A stretch of 64,000 bases of DNA from positions 2,542,001 to 2,606,000 of the forward strand of contig NZ_CP102486.1 of assembly GCF_026261605.1 (NCBI RefSeq). The letters run 5' to 3'. The position numbers and the translations under genes are program-made. The stretch's first letter is position 1. The number at the start of each line of letters is the position of its first letter. Source of the stretch: Dechloromonas sp. A34 (GTDB lineage Bacteria; Pseudomonadota; Gammaproteobacteria; Burkholderiales; Rhodocyclaceae). A model generated the notes under the pieces. It ran no database searches. It saw only the letters and a program-made list of their open reading frames with translations, and was not told the DNA's origin. Shown here one piece after another: positions 9,921 through 17,421 of this stretch.

Positions 9921-10010
9921 TGACGGTATGGGTGACGGTATCGGTGAACAGGTCCTTCAACTACCGCAGTTGATACCGTCAAATGGTCTGACGGTATCAA
10001 CTGACGGTAC
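9921..10010. repeat. Clustered TGACGGTAT repeats upstream of the integrase
   Basis: TGACGGTAT occurs at 9921-9929, 9933-9941 and 9989-9997, with a one-base variant at 10002-10010 (TGACGGTAC) and an inverted copy at 9973-9981. Two copies sit in a perfect 15-bp inverted repeat, CAGTTGATACCGTCA at 9967-9981 and its complement at 9989-10003, separated by 7 bases. The position between att site and integrase suits arm-type integrase binding sites or an integrase operator. Confidence 0.65.
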
Positions 10011-10027
10011 GAGTTTGGAGGAAAAAG

Positions 10028-11325
10028 ATGCTTACTGACAAGCAGTTAAGGACGCTGAAGGCAGCTGACAAGGTTTACAAGGTCGCCGACCAGCATGGGC
10101 TGTACGTAACGGTTCTGCGTACGGGGAACATTAGCTTTCGCTACGACTATCGATTGAACGGTCGTCGCGAAACCCTTGTGATCGGCCAGTACGATCCGGG
10201 GCTCGCGGCCAAGAATCCACGAGAGGTGTCGACCCTGGAGTACGGTATGTCGTTGTCGCTTGCCGAGGCGCGTCAGCTCCTGGCAAATGCGCGACGAGCC
10301 ATCGAACAGGGCGAGAGCCCGTCCCGCGCGAAGGTGGAAAAACGGATCGAAGCCAACGAGGGAATGACGTTCGGGAGCTGGGCTGAAAAGTACTTTGCCG
10401 AAGCTAAGCTGGCAGAGTCGACGCGTGCGATGCGGAAGGCCATCTACGATCGCAACCTGGCCACGGAGTTCGGTCGTCTAAAGCTGGAAGAAATTACGCC
10501 GCCGCGTTTGCTGGCGAGGTGCGAAAAAATTAAGGAACGTGGTGCGCCTGCACCGGCGGTTCAGTCGCGGGATATCGTGCTTCAGATTTTCCGCTTTATC
10601 CAGGCGAGAGGGTTGAAGATTGAGAACCCCGCAGAAGCGATTCGCCCAAGCGCCATTGCAACCTTCAAGGTCAGGGACCGGGCGCTTTCCCGGAAGAAAT
10701 CCACAAGTTCTTCAATGCGCTTGAGGATGTTTCATCGGCAGCCACGCTACGCCTCGCGGTCAAGTTCATGTTGTTGACGATGGTGAGAAAGAGTGAGTTC
10801 ACCCAAGCTAAGTGGGATGAGATCAATTTCGAAACAGGTGTGTGGACGATTCCCAAGGAGCGGATGAAAGCTGGTCGGCCGCACAATGTGTACCTCAGCC
10901 AGCAGGCCGTGGACATTCTGGTTGCCTTCAAGACCTGCTATGGCGCTAGCCCATACCTTCATCCCGGGCGCTACGAGTCGGATTTTCCGATGAGCAATGG
11001 GACTCTGAACCGTCTGGTTGTCGCCGGCACAGAGGTGATCATCGGTCGCGGCGAGGAGTTCGAACCATTTACAGTGCATGACCTTCGCCGAACTGCCAGC
11101 ACATTGTTGCATGAGGCTGGATACAACACTGACTGGATCGAGAAGTGCCTGGCTCACGAGCAACGGGGAGTGCGCGCTGTCTACAACAAGGCTGAGTACG
11201 GTGAGCAGCGAAGAGTGATGCTTCAAGCTTGGGCCGATATGGTCGACTCATGGATCGTGGACGGGCCCAGTCCTGTTCAGCCCATCAATCTGAGCTTTTC
11301 TTCAGAGATGCGTTTAGGGTTGTAG
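10028..11325 (+). pseudogene. P4-type tyrosine integrase, frame broken once
   Basis: Site-specific recombinase that would integrate or excise the element. The first frame (10028-10777) holds the N-terminal DUF4102-like arm-binding domain (LTDKQLRTLKAADKVYKV) and SAM-like core-binding domain; the second (ending 11325) holds the catalytic domain with R (LLTMVRKSEF), HDLRR, LAHE and the nucleophile in VYNKAEY. The two join if one C is added to the CCC at 10689-10691, which would restore RALSPEEIHKFF. All catalytic residues survive, so the break is either recent or a sequence error. A good ribosome site (GGAGGAAAAAG) precedes the ATG. Confidence 0.88.
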
Positions 11326-11602
11326 CACCAAGCGGTTTCTGTTCAACCTGTGTGAGAAAACACATCACTGGGCGGGCATTCCTGCTTGGGCGGGGTGGCC
11401 GCCCCATTGGTGGCAGAAGTGACTGTCGATGGAGCAGAACGTTAGCCGCTGCTTCGATCGCGAATGTGGCGCAAGCGCACGGCGGTGTTGTGAGCTGGGA
11501 AAAGCGAGGGCTCCTGATTTGTCGGATTGCTCACTTGAATTTATGTGTCCCAAGGGCTACAGTAATGGCAATTAAATGCTATTTTGACGCCTGGGGGCTA
11601 CA
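11326..11602. other. Intergenic stretch with hip promoter repeats
   Basis: No convincing gene is visible. The decamer GGGCTACAGT occurs at 11554-11563 and 11595-11604, the second copy overlapping the GTG start of hipB. Paired direct repeats at this position are candidate operator sites for autoregulation by HipB, which normally represses its own operon; this is inference. Confidence 0.35.
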
Positions 11603-11866
11603 GTGACAACACTTTCCGATGTTGCCGAGATGCTCAAGAGTGCTCGCCGCGAAGCACGACTGAGTCAGGATGAACTCGCACAGCGGGCGGGTGTTTCGCG
11701 CACAACCGTGGCGCGCATGGAAACCCTGGCCAAAGGCGACATGAGCGTGTCCGCGCTAGTACGCCTGCTCGAAGCCGCCGGCTACGACTTGAGGCTGGTC
11801 AAGCCTGGGCATGTGCGCACGGTCGAGGATATCCTGGCCGAGCAGCGCCAAGGTGACTTGCCATGA
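11603..11866 (+). CDS. hipB: HipB-like antitoxin (XRE-family HTH)
   Basis: An 87-residue protein with an XRE/Cro-type helix-turn-helix (LKSARREARLSQDELAQRAGVSR...), close to HipB antitoxins. It starts with GTG after a GGGGG tract. The stop overlaps the hipA start (ATGA at 11863-11866), a typical type II toxin-antitoxin arrangement in which HipB binds and neutralises HipA and represses the operon. On a mobile element such modules act in maintenance or persistence. Confidence 0.88.
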   Translation: MTTLSDVAEMLKSARREARLSQDELAQRAGVSRTTVARMETLAKGDMSVSALVRLLEAAGYDLRLVKPGHVRTVEDILAEQRQGDLP

Positions 11867-13212
11867 AGCTCGACGTCCAGGTCAGTGGCAAGACCGTTGC
11901 CCAACTCTACCGCGAACGCGACGAGTATGTACTCAAGTATTTACCGGGCTCTGATGCGGCCGATTTCATCAGCCTGACCATGCCGGTGCGCGACGAGCCC
12001 TGGCGCTGGCCGCGCGACCTGCATCCGTTCTTTCGCCAAAACCTGCCCGAAGGCTACCTGCTGAACATCATCCGCGAGGAATTCGGGCCTCTGCTCGATG
12101 GCACAGATTTGTCCTTGCTGGCGGTCGTAGGGGGCACCGGCATCGGCCGCGTCACGATCACGCCCGAAGGTGGCAAGCCCGGTATCGAGATGGAGCCCCT
12201 GCAGATCGACAAACTGCTGACGGCGGACAACACCACCGAGCACTTCACATCGCTGGTGCGCCGCTATGCCCGCGCATCCATTTCGGGCGTGGTCCCCAAG
12301 TTCCTCGCACCGGACGAAGCACCTGACGAGGCGCTGGGCCCGCTGGGCAAGCCCACGCTGCGTACCAGTCGCCACATCATCAAGGGCTCGGACGACAGCA
12401 CGCCCTACCTCGGCTTCAATGAGTTTTACAGCATGCGGGTGCTGGAGCGCCTGAATGTTGTGCCGGTGGCCCGGACCCGGATGTCCGACGATGGTCGGGT
12501 GCTGGTGGTCGAGCGTTTCGATGTGGACGAACAAGGTGCGCCAACGCACGGGCTCGAAGATGCCTGCGGGCTGCTCGGCCTACCCCCTCACGAAAAGTAC
12601 GCAACCACCACCGAGAAGGTGCTGAACGCCACGCGTGCCTACCTGCCGCCCGCGCACGTGCGCGTCCAGTTGGCGCAATTTGGCTGGCATGTGCTGGCCA
12701 ACTATGTGGTGCGCAATGCGGACTGTCACGCCAAGAACGTCGCGCTGTACTACACCCGGCTTGGCGATGTGGCCTTTACGCCGGTCTATGACATCGTGAC
12801 CACTCAGGCTTACCCGCGCTATGCGAACAACCCACCGGGCTTATCCATCGACGGTCGGCAGACCTGGGCGGCTGGTAAGGTACTGCAGCGCTTTTTCAAT
12901 GCACGGCTCGGCATTGCGCCAAGGGACTATGCTGACATGGTCGAGCGCTTGTGCGAATCGGCGGTTGAGGTCGGCGCAGAAGTGATCGAAGCGGCCAAGA
13001 ACGAGCCGCACTGGCGTCCAATTGCCAAGCAAATGGTGCATGCCTGGAATGAAGGCATGGCATCGCTACGCGACCCGAAAAAGTCCGTGGCGTTCCGAGG
13101 CCTGGATGGCGCGATTGCCGCGGCCGGTTTTTCCGAACCCGAGTCTCCCGAACAAACCCATGTGACGATCGGTCGCTCTGTATTGTTAGCCCCACAGCGG
13201 CGAAAACGGTAA
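11863..13212 (+). CDS. hipA: HipA-like serine/threonine kinase toxin
   Basis: 449 residues, the usual HipA length, with the N-terminal HipA subdomain and the kinase core. Key residues are visible: the autophosphorylation loop serine in SISGVVPK (Ser141), the catalytic loop NADCHAKN (Asp287, Lys291, Asn292) and the metal-binding Asp310 in VYDIV. HipA of E. coli phosphorylates glutamyl-tRNA synthetase and induces persistence; the target of this homologue is not known. Its stop codon coincides with the start of an integrase remnant, marking a likely cassette edge. Confidence 0.92.
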   Translation: MKLDVQVSGKTVAQLYRERDEYVLKYLPGSDAADFISLTMPVRDEPWRWPRDLHPFFRQNLPEGYLLNIIREEFGPLLDGTDLSLLAVVGGTGIGRVTITPEGGKPGIEMEPLQIDKLLTADNTTEHFTSLVRRYARASISGVVPKFLAPDEAPDEALGPLGKPTLRTSRHIIKGSDDSTPYLGFNEFYSMRVLERLNVVPVARTRMSDDGRVLVVERFDVDEQGAPTHGLEDACGLLGLPPHEKYATTTEKVLNATRAYLPPAHVRVQLAQFGWHVLANYVVRNADCHAKNVALYYTRLGDVAFTPVYDIVTTQAYPRYANNPPGLSIDGRQTWAAGKVLQRFFNARLGIAPRDYADMVERLCESAVEVGAEVIEAAKNEPHWRPIAKQMVHAWNEGMASLRDPKKSVAFRGLDGAIAAAGFSEPESPEQTHVTIGRSVLLAPQRRKR

Positions 13213-13352
13213 TTGAGCACCAGCTTGCTCACAAGGCTCAGGATGCTCTCGGTACAGCCTACAACCGCACCAAGTTCCTCAAGGAACGTAAAGCGATGAT
13301 GCAGACGCGGGCTGACTACTGGATCAGCAGAATGCTGGGGAAGGGCTCATAG
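13209..13352 (+). pseudogene. C-terminal fragment of a second tyrosine integrase
   Basis: A 47-codon open stretch reads VIEHQLAHKAQDALG, then TAYNRTKFLKERKAMMQ and RADYW. This is the family-typical C-terminal end of P4-like integrases, containing the last catalytic His (QLAHK) and the nucleophile Tyr in AYNRT. No start or upstream part is present: the homology begins exactly at the hipA stop. The fragment shows that hipBA replaced or was inserted into an older integrase gene. Confidence 0.8.
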
Positions 13353-13430
13353 AACTGCATTGTTCGGAGTGAGCCTTTATGATTTTTGCGTAGAATAAGT
13401 CGCGTAACCACAAACCACTCCTTGAACCAC

Positions 13431-14569
13431 ATGGCGGAACAAAAGAGCTATTTGATCAAACTAGCTACGAAGCTGGGCGAAGAAAATCCACGCCTCGATA
13501 TTGAACGGCTACGCAGCAACGCCGCCAATGGAATCCGTACAGCCGTTCAACTCGATGCAAATGTCTTTATCAACATCCTTGACCATCAACAGGATAGGGA
13601 CGGCGTACCGGGCTACGAAAAGTTAGTGCAATGGGGGCTCTTTGATTTTGTCGAGTTAATCTGGTTATGCAACAAGGAATCGATCCCACTGTCGATACAT
13701 CCAGGAATCGCGTTGACCGAAGTGCAGGGAGATCCCAACCTGGTCCGAAAAGACTATGATGATTTTCTGGCTGCATATCAACTCGAGTTAGAGGATGACC
13801 CCTCCAACCTTTCTTGGAACAGCGCGATCGCGTCGAAGCTCCCGGCACATCTCGACAACTGCGGCTTCTTTAAACTGACGCCGGACGAGCAGAAGTTTCG
13901 AGCGTGTTCATTCGTCAGTCTGCTTGCAATGCTAGTTGTAGATAGTGATCTCAACCTTGAAACCCCAATGTCGCGTATCCGGCGATATCTCGACCTGATG
14001 CTTGAATTTGTCGGTGTGTTCAGCGTCAAGGAAACCATGATCGCTTGCTTAGTACTGGGTGACCTCGTTGAGCGAGCAGCGGCAGGGGATACTCGGTCGG
14101 CAATGACGGAGAGGCGTTTTATGCTGCTGTGTTAAGGAATTTTGCGCGGCGACGACAAGGGCGCAAGCCGCTGGGCAGACGTCCGCGAACTTCTACGGAG
14201 GTCTTCCACCTCGCGTTTAATTCAGCCAACGACATCGCCCAAGTCAATGCGGGGATCGTCATGGAAGATCGTGGCCTCGATGGTGAGCGATGGGATCTTT
14301 GGTTTTGCACGATGGACGCGAAACTTGCACAGTTCCTTGGCGCAATGACGTACAAAAAATTGATTCCAGGACAGACGGGAATGTTCGCCGAGCTAGGACT
14401 ACCACGCGGGATTGCCATTCATCCCGATCTAATAACGCAAGAAGCCATTGTCTTTGCTCGGCAATTCTGCGGACCCGAGCGAAACATTCCACAGTTGAGC
14501 AGCGATATTTGGCTGGTGAAAGCTGAACAGATGGCAACGTTGGTGAGCAGAGCGTTTCCGTCATCGTAG
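13431..14569 (+). pseudogene. PIN-like domain protein, frame broken once
   Basis: The first frame (ATG 13431, after a weaker TTG at 13386) begins with a PIN-like strand, VQLDANVFINIL, followed by an acidic position in GIALTEVQ. The second frame, ending 14569, contains FCTMDAKLAQFLGAM, a third acidic site. D-E-D spacing suggests a PIN-fold nuclease, but this is only pattern-level evidence. The two frames join if one G is added to the GGGG at 14086-14089, giving about 379 residues with GYSVGNDGEAFYAAVLRNF at the junction. Its neighbour on the opposite strand is a HEPN protein. Confidence 0.55.
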
Positions 14570-14654
14570 AAAATTTCGGCTGGAATCCGCGTCCAGATCT
14601 CCTTGGTTCTGCCTCAATACGTCGGACGATGCCCCATTAGTGCTCAAGGTTACG

Positions 14655-16220
14655 TCAGTTTTCCCCGCGGATCCAGTCGTGGTCCGGCACATCTAGAGCC
14701 CAAGCGTTGTCCGCCGGAAACCGTCTTTCTCGGTCGGAAACAGTTTCCACAAAGTAAATTAGGGCTGCTCGGACAAGTTGAAGTGTTTCAATGAGGTGCC
14801 GACGAAATTCGTCCATGTCGTAGCGATCGACGATGTCGACGTCGGGTGCTGTGGCAAGTGATATATCGTGCAGGACAATGAAGCGATGAGTGGAGGCATT
14901 GCGCAACTGGCGTTTGGGTTGGAGATATCCTTGGTGTGAAACATCGGCTGCCATTTCGGCAAGGGCGAGAAGCCCACGATTGCCGCAGTCGATTTCTCCT
15001 CTGATACGTGCCTTCCACTGTTTGGGCACATCGCCGGGTTCGAAAAACGAATTGAGGAATGTAGCGTTTCGCTCAGGTTTGATCTGGCCCAAGTAATGGA
15101 GCATGGCGACCGTCAACTTGTCTAAAACATCGACGCAGGTGCGCTGGGCCAGGGTAAGGCTGGCGGTGTAGATGCCGTAGCAAGCATAGTCCAGCGTATC
15201 GGCGTAGCTGCCACTCTCCGGCGGCGGATCTTGTAGCGCTGTAAATGCCAAATGGCGTACCGCCAAATAGTCGGCCTTCAATACGTTGAAGGTCGCGAAG
15301 ACCGTGGGTATCCGATATAGGGTTCCCGCTGGTTCGAAAATTCCCGGCAGCCCGAGCGAGTCCCAGCGCTTGAGCGACAAGTCGAACCCCTCGATGGTCG
15401 GCGAGAGGGCGAGGCGATAATCTCGCACGAAACGCTGGTAGGGGGTCGCTTCCGAAAAATCAGGCCGGCGCAATTCCGGTAGAGGTTGCTGAAGGAGCGG
15501 TGTCAGCGCCTCAAGGGCGTGTTCGCCCGCCAGTTCCCGGAGGCGATGAGGATTTTGCCGGGCGTAGCGCAGATGCTCGTTGGCGGCTATCAGGAGCAAG
15601 TCCTGGTCACCAATGCCGGCGCTGGCATATGAGAGCAGGACTCGTGCAGCGCCGGTGGCGGCGATCGCGTTGCTCGGGTCGGACTCGAGAGCGCGGCAAT
15701 AGCAATCATAGGCCTCGACGAAGCGATAAGCCTTCAATAGCGCATTGCCGAGGTTGGTCTGGGCGCGCGCCCGCAGATCGCGTTCCGATGCAGCGTCGGC
15801 GCAGTGCTGATACAGGGTTTTGGCGCGCTGGCGCCACGATGATGTCTTCAAGTACCAGCCTCGATCATCGTAGGGTTCGATGTCAGCAATGGCAGTCAGC
15901 CCGTTGGCGAGGTTGTACTTGAAGTTTTCCTCGTCAGGATATTGCGTGATTAGGTGTTCGAAAATTTCGATACCGCGAGTAACCAAAGCGATGTCTTTGC
16001 ACAATGCCCCTGCGTCGATAAAAAAGCTCGCACGCATAGAGAGGAGTGTCGCCATGCCGAACTCAGCAGCGTCGAGCGCGTCAAGCCGCGCCAAGGCCGC
16101 TGCCGGGTCAGTGTCAAGCAGACCGTAGAGTTCCGCCTGCAGGCGGGCAAATCGCGCTTGAAAGTTGTCATCTTGCTCAGCCATATCTCCGCCCTGATTA
16201 CTCTCGATGCTTTTTTGCAT
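14655..16220 (-). CDS. TPR protein with C-terminal HEPN domain (LA2681-like)
   Basis: 521 residues. Residues about 20-240 are helical repeats of TPR type (for example RARAQTNLGNALLKAYRFVEA around 150-170). The C-terminal third carries R440-NAST-H445, an R-x4-H motif that is the catalytic signature of HEPN RNases, within a helical context resembling LA2681-like HEPN proteins. HEPN proteins often act as RNA-cleaving effectors in toxin-antitoxin or phage-defence systems, with TPRs as sensor or partner surface. It faces the PIN-like gene. Codon choice looks host-like. A start at 16184 (MAEQDDNF) is possible. Confidence 0.65.
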   Translation of the reverse strand: MQKSIESNQGGDMAEQDDNFQARFARLQAELYGLLDTDPAAALARLDALDAAEFGMATLLSMRASFFIDAGALCKDIALVTRGIEIFEHLITQYPDEENFKYNLANGLTAIADIEPYDDRGWYLKTSSWRQRAKTLYQHCADAASERDLRARAQTNLGNALLKAYRFVEAYDCYCRALESDPSNAIAATGAARVLLSYASAGIGDQDLLLIAANEHLRYARQNPHRLRELAGEHALEALTPLLQQPLPELRRPDFSEATPYQRFVRDYRLALSPTIEGFDLSLKRWDSLGLPGIFEPAGTLYRIPTVFATFNVLKADYLAVRHLAFTALQDPPPESGSYADTLDYACYGIYTASLTLAQRTCVDVLDKLTVAMLHYLGQIKPERNATFLNSFFEPGDVPKQWKARIRGEIDCGNRGLLALAEMAADVSHQGYLQPKRQLRNASTHRFIVLHDISLATAPDVDIVDRYDMDEFRRHLIETLQLVRAALIYFVETVSDRERRFPADNAWALDVPDHDWIRGEN

Positions 16221-16520
16221 GCTTGCCTGCGAAGTTCGCTTTCACCCCCCAAGCCCGGCAGGCTAGCGGCCTGAATCGCCTGTCTGAAATGTAAAGATCA
16301 ACTATCGTTTACCTGCCAAGACAGACCCTGTCCATGGCGATCACCGGAGAGACAAGGTGGCACAGGGAATATTTGATCCGTCCGTCTTGGAGCATCTGGC
16401 TGCCAGCCGCACTACGCGGAGTTGAACAGGGAGGCGGGGAAGTAGCTCAAACTCGATAGTGCTTGTTTTCCCCTTCTGAAGAAACAGACTCTCCCGAAGA
16501 GGGCGCGGGGCGAGAGCAGT
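16221..16520. other. 300-base gap without a supported gene
   Basis: Only a 22-codon open stretch (GTG at 16357, reading VAQGIFDPSVLEHLAASR) stands out. It has no ribosome site and could be a fragment of a lost gene. No strong hairpin or repeat was seen. Confidence 0.3.
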
Positions 16521-16820
16521 TTAATACGGGTAGCTAGGGCTAAGTTTGGAAAAATTTTCCACGACCCAGCCGGTTACGGTTTGCCGACTTGGCGCAGTAG
16601 ATTTGTAGTGCTCTTTAAGCATCCACTCGACGATGAGCCGTGTTTTCTTAGAAAGGTCCGCCTTATCTTTCCCCGTCAGAGAATTCAAGTACAAGAGCAT
16701 TTCATAGCCTTCGTTCCGACTGAGATGGTTCGCGTCATCAGAAATAAGTTTGGGGTTGTCCCCCGCGGTAACCGTCCAGCTATATTCATAATGAAGGTCT
16801 TCTTTCATCAGTTTCGGCAT
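16521..16820 (-). CDS. Hypothetical small protein
   Basis: 99 residues from the ATG at 16820, which is preceded by AGGGAGA at good spacing; a longer frame reaches 16859. The protein is soluble and mixed charge (MPKLMKEDLHYEYSWTV...), with no signal peptide or recognised motif. A cluster of aromatic residues lies at both ends. Function unknown. Its place between defence-like genes and the transfer operon suggests an accessory cargo gene. Confidence 0.6.
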   Translation of the reverse strand: MPKLMKEDLHYEYSWTVTAGDNPKLISDDANHLSRNEGYEMLLYLNSLTGKDKADLSKKTRLIVEWMLKEHYKSTAPSRQTVTGWVVENFSKLSPSYPY

Positions 16821-17154
16821 TTTTTTGATTCTCCCTAGGTTAGTTTGCCGGAATGGCAACCTGCTTTGGAAATGAGTCCATGCGGATAGATTTCAACCCC
16901 GCAATGCATAAATTTGTCAGAAACCCGCGAATCCGATGGATGCCGTGTCGAATTGGGAGTATGCCTTCAGGGAACTTTGGCCTAGAAAGCTTCCGAGCAG
17001 AAACCTCATCAAACTCTGATGATCCTGTTGTTGCTACAAAAGAAGCGACCTGTCTAACGATTTCTGCGGTGCTTGGGTGTGGCAATAGCGATTGATCGGA
17101 ATCACGGGCTTGCTGGCTGAAATCATGCGGTTAGCCTGAAGCCAGGAGGTCGAT

Positions 17155-17418
17155 ATGCGGAAATTTTTCTTCTTCGCGATCCTGGCGATTGGCGCAGGGA
17201 TCGGATTGCTGGTTACTATCGCAGCTAAAGGCGAATGGGGCGCAGGGGCTGTCATGGTGGGTGTTGGGCTACTCTTTGCCATTCCTATCGCTAGTGCGTT
17301 GACGGGCATTGGACGAGGCCGCAGGAGGTTGCGGCGGCGTTGGAATGGTGGCGGAGCAGGGGGCGCGTCCGGGTCTTTGTTCAAAGGCGATGTTCCCATT
17401 CGGCGCTGGGATCGGTAG
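17155..17418 (+). CDS. Small membrane protein, unknown
   Basis: 87 residues with a strong ribosome site (AGGAGGTCGAT). Two hydrophobic segments (about residues 4-24 and 31-50) are followed by a very basic, Gly/Arg-rich tail (GRGRRRLRRRW). The tail probably faces the cytoplasm. It converges on traG with a 3-base gap. No family is recognised; small membrane proteins at this edge of transfer operons can act in entry exclusion, but nothing in the sequence proves that. Confidence 0.65.
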   Translation: MRKFFFFAILAIGAGIGLLVTIAAKGEWGAGAVMVGVGLLFAIPIASALTGIGRGRRRLRRRWNGGGAGGASGSLFKGDVPIRRWDR

Positions 17419-17421
17419 CAG

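Noticed and set aside
9806..10027. tRNA gene as the integration target
   Set aside because: No cloverleaf can be drawn here; the intact guaA 3' end fits the junction better.
11229..11606. 125-codon frame overlapping the integrase end
   Set aside because: Starts inside the integrase catalytic domain and ends at the hipB start; composition is not protein-like.
16840..17085. 81-codon frame on the minus strand upstream of the small hypothetical gene
   Set aside because: No ribosome site and no recognisable features, and it overlaps the leader of the better supported gene at 16521-16820.
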